Assembly: GCA_009760855.2 (NCBI GenBank)
Contig: WPIO01000012.1
Span: forward strand, 8,490,001-8,554,000
Length of the DNA: 64,000 nt
From: Cristatella mucedo
Taxonomy: Eukaryota; Bryozoa; Phylactolaemata; Cristatellidae
Direction of reading: 5' to 3'
The position numbers and the translations under genes were made by a program. The notes under the pieces were generated by a model. It was not told the DNA's origin. It saw nothing but the letters and a program-made list of their open reading frames with translations, and ran no database searches. Within the stretch, counting starts at the first letter, position 1. Every line of letters begins with the position of its first letter. Below are positions 32,936 to 45,061 of the stretch, in pieces.

Positions 32936-33905
32936 CGTGAATTGGAAAGCGAAATACACTAATTGGGGATTTTACTGAACTTTATTCGCAAGCGCACAAA
33001 GTCGCTGCGCGTCTAGCTCAATTTTATCTCCACACTCCTCGCACGTTCTCAACAGCACCAACACTCTTGCGGAGGGAATACTTCTTCACGCTGAGCACGA
33101 ACCGGAGCCTAAACCCTAACCGGAGAACTAGGACTTCGTGTCCACCTGTGCGGAAGGAATACCCCAAACACGCCAACTTAAGCACTCTTGCGGAGGGAAT
33201 ACTTCTCCACACTGAAGCGCGAACTGGAGCTTAAACCCTAACCGGAGAACTAGGACTCGGTTTCCACCAGTGCGGCACGAATACTCCACACACGCCACCT
33301 CAAGCACTCTTGCGGAGGAAATACTTCTACACACTGGGACTGCTTACGTGTATAATCTGAAACGACCCAAATAGACGGAGGCCGAACCAGAGCCTAAACC
33401 CTAACCGGAGAACTAGGACTCGGTTTCCACCAGTGTATCAGGAATACTCCACACACGCCACCTCAAGAACTCTTGCGGAGGAAACACGTCTCCACACTTA
33501 CGCCACTTACTTCTGTACTGGGGAACGACCTAAACAGATGGAGCTCAAACTGGAGCCTAAACCCTAACCGGAGAACAAGGCCTCCACACACGTCAATTAC
33601 GCCTAATGCGGCACTGCAAATACCTATGCCGAGACCACGTGCTAGCGCGCACAAACAAAACACAAAAGACACACAGAATGCCAGCTCGGGCGCGATACGA
33701 CCGTGTTCGGTGGAGTCCACCGAATCCTCCTAGCGCTGTCTCGTCCTGTTCCGTCAATCGTCGGCGGACAGCCCGCCCTCCTACCTCGCTTTCAGAGAAA
33801 CGAGTGCCCGACGGCGTCGAAGCGCAGAGCCGGACCGAAGACCAGAAGAGACCAAAAACACCAGGCCAAAGCGAGCGTCGCTCGACTCTTAAATACTTAG
33901 CTGAG
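32936..33905 (-). promoter_or_regulatory. Possible solo LTR or LTR-type promoter segment
   Basis: On the minus strand a TATTTAAG box (33888-33895) is followed about 0.9 kb later by AATAAA (32981-32986), the arrangement of a long LTR, with tandem repeats between. The TG...CA ends, a second LTR and a target-site duplication were not found, so this remains a suggestion. Confidence 0.3.
33064..33590. repeat. Tandem repeat, about 121-bp unit, four units
   Basis: Units begin CTCTTGCGGAGG at 33064, 33185, 33307 and 33470. Spacing is 121, 122 and 163 bp; the third unit carries an extra 41-bp segment. Each holds CTAAACCCTAACCGGAGAAC and a CCACACACGCC-like end. Units differ by scattered changes. Confidence 0.9.
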
Positions 33906-34850
33906 ACAACGGGGCAAGAGCTTAGTGGTATTGGGCCCGACACCAGGGCCCATTACGGTAAGGAATTAATACCGGCACTAGGCCACCGGAATGTCCCCTT
34001 CGTCCAGCTTGAATGCCGAATGGGTTCCAGACGATTCTTTTTTGGACAGAGTGAAGGCGGAGGTTGACAGGCCAGCCAACATCTATCAGCAGCTTCCGCG
34101 GGTATCGGACCAATTCTAAAAGCCGAATCGCCACCGCTCGTCTCAGAGCTTCGTGGCTTGCTCTTAAGCGCTTCCTCTCTAATCGCACTGACGCTCCTCT
34201 CTGGCTCACTGCTCCAGGACAAAGGAGCTCTAGCCTGCCACCGAACAGCTCTTGTTCTCGCTAAAATTCAGCCAAGGCCAGCAGGGCTACAATTTGCCTC
34301 GGTCTTAAATAGTTGGGTTGAACCAAAGGTGTGGAGCGCCCAGCAAAGGCTTACGGGTTTTGAGATTGAAACCATGGACCCTTTGGCAAAGAATTACCTC
34401 CTTAAATAATCAGCCGATAAGCACCCACTTTGCGCACCCACTTTACCCACCCACGTCGAAAAGAGGGTCGATACCAAATTCTTGAACCCATTTTGGGCCG
34501 AGGTTTACAGGTCAAGCGTCATCGATCGGCAGTTTCTAAGTAGGACGCTTTGACGTGACAAGCGGAGATACCTTGACTGGCTCGTGAGCTTTGCTTGCCC
34601 AAGTTCAGCTAGGCAATTGATCATGCAACAATTCGCGGAGCACTCTAATGCTGAATGATAAAGGTCGCATTGTTTTCCTGCCAAGCAATAAACTCGTGCC
34701 AAAAACTATGCTAAAACGGCGTACGCAGGACTAACATCACCAAGCACCCGCAGATGACATTTTCTACACATGCGGCCCACTTAGCAACTGAGGTGGCCTC
34801 AAGCTGCCGCGGAACACGGGGGCTTGTGATTACATCCGGACACTACTGTC
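33906..34850. other. NDUFA2 upstream region
   Basis: No gene or known repeat recognised. The last about 100 bases (34.79-34.85 kb) are GC-richer and precede the NDUFA2 ATG without a TATA box; the promoter is presumably here. Confidence 0.4.
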
Positions 34851-34939
34851 ATGGCGTCTGGAGCGCTGAAGTTTGGTAAACATATTAAGGAGCTACGGCT
34901 TCACTTGTGCCAGACATCAGCCCCGAGTAAAGGGATCAG
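34851..34939 (+). CDS. NDUFA2: NDUFA2 (complex I B8 subunit), exon 1
   Basis: 89 nt, 29 codons plus two bases: MASGALKFGKHIKELRLHLC then QTSAPSKGI. It matches the N-terminal strand of NDUFA2 (human LREIRIHLCQRSPGSQGVR), an accessory subunit of mitochondrial NADH:ubiquinone oxidoreductase with a thioredoxin-like fold, attached to the matrix arm. The ATG context (GTCATGG) is good. Donor ATCAG|GTACTG splits an Arg codon completed by exon 2. Confidence 0.95.
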
Positions 34940-36885
34940 GTACTGTATGTTTACCCAGACGTGCTTTCATGAAGCGTCTGCTAATGCTAGCCGCTATTAA
35001 TGTGCAGTAGTTGATCTCGTAACTGGTAGGCGATTTTGCTACGCTGGATTCGGGTGTCCCATATTTTACTGCACCTGGACAGCTTTGCTGTGTTATTTTG
35101 GAGCGTCAACTCGCCATAAATTATGAATTTCTATCCTGGCCTTCAATATTCCCAGACTATTATCTCGAAAAGATGAGTACCGTCGTAGTTCTTAGCTGGA
35201 ACTCACAGTTATTGCTTTTCTGCAGTGCACTTTCCCTGATTTTTAGCTCGATGGTAAATTCGAGCCCTTAATCTTCACGAGACGCTATCAGGCTCTTGTT
35301 AGCTGGACAGAACAACAACAGCTACATATGACGTGACAGCCGCTAGAAAGACACCATCATCTCTCTTCCCATTGCTGTAGTGGCCGATGTTGCTGGTGGT
35401 TTCTTCATTTGCTTAAAAACTAATGATTCCTTTTATAGAGTGTTAACAGAATTTGATCTCATTCTAGGCGCTCCGCGTGGCCTGGGAAAGAAGCCTGTTT
35501 GCTCATAGGTCATTAGAGCATATATACGATGGCCGCAAGCATAAGAGCATTAGGAACAGTCAACATGGCTAAGCAAACGCTTGGAAGAACCGGTGGTTAT
35601 ATATACATGCATATAAATGTAGTTCGTTGCACAGTGATGTAAGAGAACTTAATTTCTAGCTAGGTGTTTTACGTATGCCGTAGGGCTCGAGCCCTTGACC
35701 ATATTCGTTAAGGGCAAATCCCTTAATGCTTAGTGCCGTCCACCTTAGTGGAATTTTAGAGAGCGTTGCCGACCCTGTAACAGGGTTTTTTGAGTGAACC
35801 GCAGTTTGGCTGCAGGGCAATGGTTAGCTGTCGTGGGGTGTAAAGCATTCAAATCTTCTTCTCGAAGTTACATGCTTCGGGTGAATCTTTTAATGTCAGC
35901 ACACTGGGCCTGGTAGCATATCTTTCTACTTAAACTTCAAGCTGCTATCCTTTCTTGCAAATTTCATCTGCTTTATGTAGCTGCCATTATCGGCATTGGC
36001 TCCCTGTTGCAGCACATGGATTAGTCAGTATTGTAGTACGAGCCCACTGAATGCTGGAAGAAACAAAGATGCTTATCAGTTCCGAGATGTCCATATTACA
36101 GATGAGTGTAATATGGGTACACTCATTTTTGAACTTTGTTGTGCAACATAATAGGTAAGCTGTGGACTACTGCATCTGTGGTGTCCTTCGTAGACTGTGT
36201 TTGTGCAAGGGAGGAGAGATGCTGCAGAAAGATCATAGCCTTCTCGGCAACAGATCCCTAGAAGATAGCTTGAAATGTATACCAGTAGCACTAGGCTCCA
36301 GATGGTTGCTAGTGAGTGGTGCCTTTGTTGATAGCCAGGGGTCTTAACTGAGTTAAGGTTCTTGTGAAGTAGATGACGAACGTAAGTTTGCACCATGCCG
36401 GTGCTTCATTGATGCACTCTGACGAGGCCAATCGGTATCCATTTAGCTTTCAAGAATGATCCAAGCTGCTGCTTTGTTTGATGCGATATAACGTCATTTA
36501 CCGTGTACCCAAGAGTTATATGTCTATTCTTATTTTAGCCAAATAGATGAGTTAATTTGGATTAAGCTCAGTAGTCAAACGTGGAGACCTTCGCAGTTCT
36601 AGGCTCCAGTGTTAAAGTGTGGCAAAACAATATTTCTGTAGGACGTCTCAACCTTTTATAAAAATCTGGCTTTGAGTTAAGTTTGGCCTACAAATCTATT
36701 GTGCATACATTTTGCCTTGATTCTGGCTACTGTAGCTCGATCATGGCACACTGCTGCTGCATTAACTCATGCATTTACCTGTGTTATGTAATCATATCAT
36801 TTGTGAGCAAATCAAGTATCCAGACTTTTATTCCATAACTACCTGCCCATTCTGCCCATCTCAAATGTGTCTATTTTACTTTTAG
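34940..36885 (+). other. NDUFA2 intron 1
   Basis: GT...AG intron (GTACTG ... TTTTACTTTTAG). It contains one antisense SINE-1 remnant at about 35635-35750; the rest is unrecognised. Confidence 0.85.
35635..35750 (-). mobile_element. SINE-1 remnant, antisense
   Basis: Complement of the tail (GTAAGAGAACTTAATTTC..TAGGTGTTTTA) followed by the B-box complement GGGCTCGAGCCC and a decayed head. Confidence 0.55.
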
Positions 36886-36992
36886 GGACTTTATTGAAAA
36901 TCATTACGTTTCTTTGAAGAAAGCAAATCCCCAGTTTCCTATGCTTATCCGAGAGTGCAGTGGAATTCAACCTAAAGCATGGGCTCGATATG
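36886..36992 (+). CDS. NDUFA2: NDUFA2, exon 2
   Basis: 107 nt between acceptor TTTTAG and donor TATG|GTATTT. It completes the split Arg, then codes [20 protein letters not shown] and [15 protein letters not shown], matching human [20 protein letters not shown] and IRECSDVQPKLWARY almost residue for residue, including the conserved Cys and the WARY end. Reading is uninterrupted. Confidence 0.96.
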
Positions 36993-37499
36993 GTATTTAA
37001 CTGCTCTGCAGCCTTTGAACTGTCTCGCTGTTACTTCTGCTGCAATTGCTGGCATCAAAGTAGTGTTCCCGCCATGCTTGTGTAACATCACAACTTACAG
37101 TGACTTTTAAATATTTTTATAATTGCCAGGTCTATACATTTTTAGTTCGTTAGTTTACCAATATACAGAGGCATGCATATCACAGCCATGGGATCTTTCT
37201 CATATATCCCAGTGACCACCCTAACTCGTTGCTTTGAAATCCTACATATTAAGAGGCTTAAACTATTAGCTTGCTTAGGTCAGTTGGAAGGTATTTGTGT
37301 TCAGCCTGAGTCTATATTATCAAGTATCAAGTTTTCAGGTTCTACAGGGTCCTTGAAATCATAGCTTTGTACCCCTCATCTACAGGTAGTAATAGAAGCT
37401 TTTGATGTTTGACAGACTTCTCTTTCATACCGTGTTAGCACGTCTTCTCACAGGAGTTTGTCGCAATTTTTCTTAGCTTTTTGTATGTGTTTCAGGCTG

Positions 37500-37718
37500 T
37501 CTGTTTCAGACACTGTGTATGCTGCCACTAACTAAACTTGCATGCTGATCCTGTGCATGTCACCCCTAACCATGTTATTCTTGTTGCTTATCGAGCATGA
37601 TACCACTAACCGGGCGATCGTGCTTCCTTTGCAGCAAATGTAAGTTGCCTAGAAAGAGATTGAGTTCTCTGAGGGTGCTATATCAAATTTATTTTTATTG
37701 TTATTATTATTATTATTA
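37500..37718 (+). mobile_element. LINE-A 3' UTR and tail, sense
   Basis: Begins GTGTATGCTGCCACTAAC, then the hairpin TGCCTAGAAAGAGATTGAG..GAGGGTGC, and ends in an ATT run. Confidence 0.85.
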
Positions 37719-38079
37719 TGTACCAGTCTTGCTTCTGCTTACTTTCGTCTCGGTGTCTCTTAACTCAGTATTGGCCATCATCTGTCATTGCCATAATTCC
37801 TCCCTTCTGTGCAGCTTCAGTTTGTGTCGTAGAATATTTATTTTTTCTTCTGTGCTGTCACTGGGCTTCTCTGAGTGCTTCCATACATGTTTCACACTCT
37901 TTTGTGACTATCATCTGCCACTGCTCTCTTTTGTTATTTTCTCATCCTTGAAACAGCATGAAGCTACTTGCCCTAGTCTCGGTCAAAGAGACTCACGAGA
38001 TTACTTGGTGCAGGAGAGTGTAGACTTTTTGTTTTCAGCCTTGGCTCTCACTCTTTAGTAGCTGCAAATAGCCTACCGA

Positions 38080-38540
38080 TCATACCTCTTTGCTTCTCCA
38101 GGGTGCTTTTGCACCACCTGCTCTCCTGCTGTCTTACCGGTCCCTGCACTAAATTGAAAGTTTTTGGCGATTAAGCCTTCATTTTGTATGCACCTAAAGT
38201 CAAGAACTTGCTTCATGCTTCTGTCACCACCTGCAATTACTTTGCACCATTTAAGTCTCAGGTAATGGTGCATCTGTTCCACTTGCCTTTCTGTGCTATC
38301 GAGTGAACTTTTTTCTGTGTGCTTTGTGTACTTGTTCATGATTCAGTGTGGTCCGGAGTGCTTCTTTCAGCACGTCTAAGCACGGTGCTTGCATTTTTTC
38401 ATGCTTGTCTAAGCATGATACATTCTTTGTCATTGACTCTTGGTTATAGCTTATCTTTCAGCTAGTTGTAAAGCACTTGAATAGAGATTTAGCTCTCGTA
38501 GGGTAATATACTAAAAGCATTATTGTCAGTAGTATATTAT
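38080..38540 (+). mobile_element. LINE-C 3' end, sense
   Basis: ORF2 end readable as FKSQVMVHLFHLPFCAIE (from about 38245), then a 3' UTR with paired GTCTAAGCA motifs and the tail AAAGCACTTGAATAGAGATT..CTCGTAGGG. The GAATAGAGATT spelling is closer to the SINE-1 tail than the LINE-A tail is. Confidence 0.65.
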
Positions 38541-38960
38541 TATATTGTTGACAACAGCAGCTATCGGTGGGCATGTCTTACCTTATTGTGCTCCCCCATG
38601 CTCACTTTTATTCAGTTGATACCCCGTCCTCAGTTGTCACTATTAATGGTGTTGCTGTCGAACTTTTCAGTTGCTTGCTTGATGGCTGTCATTGTCTGTG
38701 AACCAATGGGGCAACAAGCAGCAACGTTCAGCTCAGTATGTTTTTTTATTAGGTCTGAGAAGAAGCGCAAGTTGCTGTAGATGTGAATGCTTTGGAATTT
38801 TCCTCCCTTGTCTGGGAGCATTTGCAGTGTATGGCAAGTCCCTACCCTCTCTCTATTGCTAATTTCTAGCTCAAGGTACAGTGTAGGTGGAGCACAGTGT
38901 AACCTCCTAATAGAAGGAAGCAGCCAGGAGACACCCCATAAGTCTGCAGGGGAATGTTTC

Positions 38961-39010
38961 CTGCAAGGCATGTAATGCCACACGATTGTGTGGCATTACA
39001 TGCCTTGCAG
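38961..39010. repeat. Perfect 23-bp inverted repeat, 4-nt loop
   Basis: Arms 38961-38983 (CTGCAAGGCATGTAATG...) and 38988-39010 are exact reverse complements, separated by GATT. Inside NDUFA2 intron 2, so it would be transcribed as a near-perfect RNA hairpin. Confidence 0.97.
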
Positions 39011-39089
39011 TAACGACTTATACAAATCGGTCATGTCTTTTATCAATTCTATATGCTATTATATACTATAACAATGAGTTACATATATA

Positions 39090-39275
39090 CTTAATATATA
39101 TAGCACCTTAAGAGAACTTGATCTCTATTCAGGCGATTAACTTAAAACGCTATTTGGGCGAGTCACCTGTGCCACTGAACTCGAGTCAACAACCTCAGTC
39201 ATCAAGTAGATTTACGTTGACCTTGCTCATTAAATGCGAGCACCTTAACCATTGGGCCAAAACAGAACTACCTGC
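39090..39275 (-). mobile_element. SINE-1, antisense
   Basis: Tail complement (TAGCACCTTAAGAGAACTTG..TTCAGGCG), middle, then B- and A-box complements (GAACTCGAGTCAAC; CACCTTAACCATTGGGCCAA). Confidence 0.7.
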
Positions 39276-39364
39276 AATTGAGATGGTCCAATTATATTAC
39301 GTGTTGGGTGAAAAATGGCGTTCTGTATCCTGAGGCACTGAATTACAACTCGTTACTTTGCAGC

Positions 39365-39436
39365 AAATGTAAAGCGCCTAGGAAGAGATTGACTTCTCTG
39401 AGGGCGCTTTATCAAGTGCATTATTATTATTATTAT
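39365..39436 (+). mobile_element. LINE-A tail only, sense
   Basis: GCAGCAAATGTAAAGCGCC, hairpin, GGGCGCTTTATCAAGTGC and an ATT run. It is an extreme 5' truncation. Confidence 0.85.
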
Positions 39437-39469
39437 GTTACTGGCAAGTGAGCTATGCCTGATGGTTGC

Positions 39470-39575
39470 ATCCGGTCTAGGTCTGGGTCTTAGGCAGTTA
39501 GATGCTTACATTTTTTGATCCAGGTCATGGGTTCGAGTCCTGTAGCTGGAAATCCTTCGTTGGGAGTTACTGGTT
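39470..39575 (+). mobile_element. tRNA-like SINE remnant, sense
   Basis: B-box-like GGGTTCGAGTCC at about 39530 with a decayed head and a GAAATCCTTCG body. Confidence 0.45.
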
Positions 39576-39714
39576 TTCTTAAGCCCCTAGGTCTAAGCCC
39601 AGGGTTAGTTGCTCACAGTTAATGACTCATGTCTCTGGATGTCTTCAGCAGACCATTCTTTGTTCTGTTCATGTCTCACAAATACGTGTGTAGGAAGAAC
39701 GATTGTCGAGGCTC

Positions 39715-39835
39715 AGGAGACTTCACTTTACAGCAGATGTAAAGCGCCTAGAGAGAGATTAAGTTCTCTGAGGGCGCTTTATCAAGTGAATTATTATTAT
39801 TATTATTATTATTACTATTATTATTATTATTTGGT
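39715..39835 (+). mobile_element. LINE-A tail only, sense
   Basis: A canonical tail: AAAGCGCCTAGAGAGAGATT, then AAGTTCTCTGAGGGCGCTTT, and a long ATT array. It is among the cleanest copies of the hairpin. Confidence 0.9.
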
Positions 39836-40449
39836 CACTTGAAACCTTAGGTTAGGATGCCAGTCACATGGTCTCATGTATGTTGACTCAAACCAGTACT
39901 CTGAAGCTTCAGTTTCACCTCTTAGCATTGCATAAACACGTGGGGCCAAACGGGCATGCTGTAACACATTAAATTTATAAGCCTAAATCGAATCATAATC
40001 ATAGCATATTTGGCATTATGCTGATTAATATTACTGCTGTCTACGGTTTCCTGGTTGCTTGTATTGATATGTAGAGGTGCCCGTATTTATTTACAGTATT
40101 CGATTAAGTTAACACAACTTATTCGTGTCGGTTACTGTTGATTAAGTTTGGATATTCATTCCCCTATATTTAGTTTATTGCTGACATTCAAGTTTGGCTG
40201 GCAACAAACTGACTCAAATTAAAAGACGATTCAACCAACTTACCAGCTATGGGAAACCTAGTGTTACTTTTGAAAGCCAAGCCATCAAACTGGGTTCAGC
40301 CAGCATCTCGTGTAGCCTTTGCATTCAAGTCTACCCACTTTCAGCTACGTATATTGCTGGCCCGAAAAATCCACACGCCCTGGGTGTCGAGACTAATCTG
40401 AGATAATTCTGCGTTTTATGGAGTGCTGGCTTAAAATTTTTTAGTAGAA

Positions 40450-41200
40450 TGAATATAATCGTAATACATTCGTATAGCACCCTCGGATAACTAAATCTCT
40501 GTCTAGGCACTTTACATATTTTACAAAGGAAGCATGGTCGAATGGTTAGTGGTAGCTTGCTTAATGACAACAAGCACAACATGGTTAGAGGTGGGATTCA
40601 CAGGGTCAGCATGCAAATATGGTTAGTGGCAGCATGCACAATGTCAGCATGCAGAAGCACACAAAGGAAGAATCACATGGACCCACTAAAGGCTGTAATA
40701 AACAGATGAGTTTTTAGCTTTTTGTTAAATGTGGTCAAGTCAGGGGATGTCGTGACTCCAGTTGGAAGTGTGTTCCAGACTTCGAGAACATGCGAAATAC
40801 AGGCACGATCTCCAAAGGATTTGAGGTACATACAAGTTGTAGCTAAGCAATCAGATTCCGAAAAGCAGGTGGTACAATGCTTAGCCTGGTGCGGAGTCGA
40901 TGTGGTAGGTAGGCTGAAGCCAAAGACAGAAGTGACCTAAAAGTGAGCGACAAAATCTTGAAGTCAATACGTTGCTTGACATGGGAGCCAGTGCAGGTCG
41001 GCAAGAAGTGGTGCGACGTGGCAGCTCCGGTGCTCACGACAGGCGAGCCTAGTTGCAGATTTTCGCACCAACTGTGAACCCCTAATTGCACAGGCCCGTA
41101 GACCAGCAAGAAGTGAGTTACAAAAGTCAATTCAGGATGCCACAAATGCATAGAACAATTTAGTGTAGTATCTCAGTCTAAGCAAGCCTGTACAAGGATT
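40450..41200 (-). mobile_element. LINE-A 3' third, antisense
   Basis: Tail complement at 40475, 3' UTR to about 40690, then the minus strand codes the ORF2 C-terminus (PVKQRIDFKILSLTFRSLLS near 40990-40930; LQLGSPVVS-type reading at 41040). Frameshifts are present. Confidence 0.85.
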
Positions 41201-41267
41201 GACGTGAGTTAGCAATATTTATAACAAATTGTGCATGTTTCCACCTTGGTTAGCCCACTTGATGTAA

Positions 41268-41370
41268 ATAATAATAATAATAATATTGCACTTAATAAAG
41301 CGCCCTCAGAGAACTTAATCTCTCTCTAGGCGCTTTACATTTGCTGCAAAGTGATACGCAATAGAATGTA
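41268..41370 (-). mobile_element. LINE-A tail, antisense
   Basis: ATAATA array followed by the hairpin complement and CTTTACATTTGCTGC. Confidence 0.85.
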
Positions 41371-43644
41371 AAGGAAACATGGAAACTAACTGGTTTTGCA
41401 GCTTCAAGTAGGTTCAGAAACAGTTGTGGTTTTCGAAGGATTGCTTTTCCTAGCATTATCAAGACTTGGTAAAGTATGAGTTTTGTATGTTCCCAGGGTC
41501 CTTGCCAAAAGACGTATCTCGGTGACTCTGCCGTGCACTTCATTAGGAATGGTCAAGGCTTGAGACAGCCTGTTTTGCACATGCCTAGACATAAAGCAGA
41601 CCTGGTTCGGGACTATGCAAGAATTAGATAGTACAGTCGGAGCAAGAAACCAGCCAATTCCGTTTCCGGATGTAAGCAATATATGTGGGACTGTATCAAA
41701 CTACATCGTAAGTCATGGCAAATATCTGAAATGCCAAAATCTCAATGGTCTGCATGTATTAAAGAGTTACAAATGTGTTTGCGAAAAGGTATTTCAATTT
41801 ACTACGTGTATGTGGCAATCTGAGAGAGTCAGAAGTTGCTCAAAAAATTACTTAATACTTCTTCCTCAGTAAAACGTCTCAGGTCTTTTTTACCCTTTAA
41901 ATCTTATAATAATAGTATATAAGTAATAGATAATAGTAATAAGATTTTTGTATCGCCCCATGATAACTTAGTATTTTTCAAGGCACTTTACGAAATCTAC
42001 TTCCCAGTGCTCAGAGATTTCCTATAGCTAATATCCTTAAAAAATAGGACCTATATCGGAAGCCAGAAATGGCTCCGGATATTGTGAAATCATGGTCATT
42101 TTGCATGTTTTATGCATCTAGTGAGCAAAAAAAAAAGTGCACCACCCACAATTTGGTGAACATATTGCCAACTCAAGTGAATCCTGTACTCAAGCGAAAT
42201 GTTTTGGGCCATCAGTCAACGAGACGCTGAAATATTCGGGGTTATGTATTGATCCCCGATGTGTGTAGAACTTTTTGAGCCAAGTAGTTCGGCTATAGTT
42301 AGCTAGTAACGAGTGATGAACATATCGGCTGTTGTTAGGGAGCAAAGATTGAGAAACAGCAGCAGAAGAACCTGCTTGTTATTCTATTCATTCTCTTGTG
42401 GTTTTATTGTGTTCTCCCTGTATATTACAAGCTGTATGAGGGCTAAAGTAATATTGTTAAACCTACTTAAATTGTTTTCCATGTATTTACTAGATAGCAG
42501 GCTGCTATTAGGACTCAAAATCACGGGATATTATTTTCTGCCGTCTCCTTCATTATCTAACCTTTCCTCTCTTGAACGTGCCGTTATATTTATTCAGGTG
42601 CCTAACTAAAGGAACATCAGTGATGATAATAGCAGAACATTTATTTAGTGCCTAAGAGAAATATTTTTCGTTCGAGGCATTTACACATGGCTACAAGAAT
42701 GTGAACAATACTGGTGATCAGTGAACGTAAGTTGCTATAAGGGATAAGTGTTAGATCGTAGATTTCCATAATGAATTAGTGTTCACCCCGACTTATTTCA
42801 CACGTCATTAGAATAAAATTAAAGCTGCATTTATATCACTACTAAGGTGCCACTGTTACAGCATTTAAATCCGTGCCTTATTTCCTTTTGCCAGCTTTTT
42901 TTCTTATTGAAGCCTTGAGTCAGTATCCTCGGCTGCCATGAAGCCTTGTCAATCAAAGTAACCGTTGGGCGCATCAAGCCCTTTATGTATCTAGCACGTC
43001 AAGCTAGAGAACTGCATCTGACTTACTTTCCAGAGCTGGCAATACTGAGCCTAGGTGTAGGGAACGGAGAGCAATTAGCCTGTAGCACACTCACCGAGGA
43101 GCTTGTGCCAGGCATGCAGCTTATGCTTTCCCCAGGATTAATTGTAGGAAGTGCAAAGCAAATGCTGTCTACTTGCCTGGTCTAAAGCGAGTAGCGAACA
43201 TATCAGGTCGAGTAGTGATCAGATATCAACCTATTTTCGTTGCTCAGTCGAGTCTGCCATGTGTGCATATTAATATTTATAAAGTTGATTTTAAGAATAA
43301 TAGAATGGATACATTATAAGTATTGAGCTTTAGCATTTATTTTTTGGAATAATTAATGAGTCTGTAGACTATTCTCTTGAACGATGAGATTTTCCATTTG
43401 GATTGGGACTTGTGTAGACTCTTAATCTTATCTTGTGCTTAGTTCTCAGCTCTTTTGAGCATTTGTCCACGGCACAATTTTGTGAAGCTGCTATACACGA
43501 CTGATCCATATATTGTTATTATACCTCTACTATAATGTTCGTGTGGATGTACTGCGTGTAGTTTATGCTCTAATTTTAAGCCTTTTTGAGAGCAGTTGGT
43601 ACTTGACAGGTTGTCACAATGCTACCATGTGAAGGCATGAGGCT

Positions 43645-45061
43645 AACAGGTCTGTTCTCCACTGTCTTTGTAGAGTTTGGCCGAGAGACGTCTGTCGATT
43701 TATCAGGCTTTAACTCAGGTCAGGTCCTGAAAGCGCTTGAGCAGCTCTCCCAAGAGACGATCGCCAAATAGTTTCCTGCTCGGTTTGCACCGTCGCGATG
43801 CTGGAGCAGTCGTGCTCAGAATAGTTGTGTTGAAGCTGGCTTTGGACATTTCTAGCAAAGATGCAACTACTATGTCATGCTGTGGGATGTGTGATCCTCA
43901 TTTGAAACTAAATACACGTGTAATATATGATCTTTATTGGACTTTTTTTTTAAATTATTGTACCCAACTTCAAATTGTTACTTGTAGTGTGCTTATTAGG
44001 CCTCAGTGAGCAAATGAAGCTGCAGCCTTTTTTATATGAATCAGTAATAAGCTGGTTGCAAAAACCCCAACGTTTTCTGGGAGTGTGAGATTGTTATTGA
44101 CACTAAAACAATCAAACCCAGCAAAAGTAACGATTGAGCAGTAGATTCAAACCTGCTCGATGCCCTTATTCCTTCAAATCAGTGTTAATTATTAATATTA
44201 ATTATTTATTATTATTATTATGTTCAACAACAGTGTTAATAAGTGGTTGCATTAGCAAAATAGCTGTCTCAAGGTGGCACTAACTAGAAACCGTTGCTTA
44301 ACTATTACTCAGCCGTTGAGCATTTCAGGACGCCCCTAAAGACGGTTGATATAAGCATTTACGATTATCTTTACATCACAAGAAGATGCTCTTTTCATGC
44401 TTGAAAATTGGTTAATTGCATGGCTTTACTCGAGTCGTGGATATGCATTTAGTAATTCCCGGTGCTAGTGCCGAAATTAGTTCCCTCACCTTTGCATCAA
44501 CAATTCCTTCAACTCAGTATTGGTCAGCACGTTCATAACAAGTCCACGCGCTTTTCCGATATATGGCTCTATATTACATCGTAAGGTTAGTACTGGCCAT
44601 CCATAAGGCAGCAAGAAAATGGTGGATGACCCCCCCCTCTGAGATGACCCTAAATAAGATGCAAGCTGGAGCTTACAATATCAAGTCCGCAACTATCATG
44701 CCTTCCGAGAAGTTAATAACCCTGTCGATTACCATAAACAGGTAGGTCAGTGTTTCAGAATTACTTTGCCTGGCAGTAGCAGTTGAGGAGCGAATAATTA
44801 TAATAATAATGGTAGCAATGCATTTTACATAGCACCCTTAGAGAACTCAATCTCTTTCTAGGCACTTTGTACAACATTTGCTGCAAAGGAATCACGAACG
44901 ATTGGTTAGTGGTAGCATGCTCAATAAACAAGAATACATGGTTAGGGGTGACATGCTCAGGGTCAGCATGAAAGTTTGGTTAGTGGCAGCATGCACGGTG
45001 TCAGCACACATAAGCACATACCGGACGGAATGCAGGGACCCAATACATGTTGTGATAATTA
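43645..45061 (+). repeat. Duplicated block i, copy 1 (contains NDUFA2 exon 3)
   Basis: Nearly identical to 62622-64000 (window end). It covers the last 29 bases of NDUFA2 intron 2, exon 3, the 3' flank and the start of an antisense LINE-A. The offset is 18,977 at the start and 18,939 at the end, the difference being small indels. Confidence 0.95.
43674..43771 (+). CDS. NDUFA2: NDUFA2, exon 3 (C-terminus and stop)
   Basis: 98 nt after acceptor CTTTGTAG. It completes a Glu codon and codes FGRETSVDLSGFNSGQVLKA then LEQLSQETIAK and TAG. Human counterpart: [20 protein letters not shown]. All three exons join in phase to a 97-residue protein (human 99). No clear AATAAA is seen close downstream. 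Confidence 0.95.

Larger units (their letters stand above)
36993..43673 (+). other. NDUFA2 intron 2 (repeat-filled)
   Basis: A 6.7-kb GT...AG intron (GTATTT ... CTTTGTAG) holding at least eight LINE/SINE pieces in both orientations, listed separately. At 41380-43640 I see only unrecognised AT-rich sequence with two short tail-like scraps (about 41935-42000 and 42630-42690, minus). Confidence 0.85.

Noticed and set aside
33110-33575. CCCTAACC motifs suggesting telomeric repeats
   Set aside because: They occur once per 121-bp unit, not in tandem; no telomere array is present.
42946-43185. 79-codon plus frame in NDUFA2 intron 2 as an alternative exon
   Set aside because: No splice phase agreement with NDUFA2 and no recognisable family.
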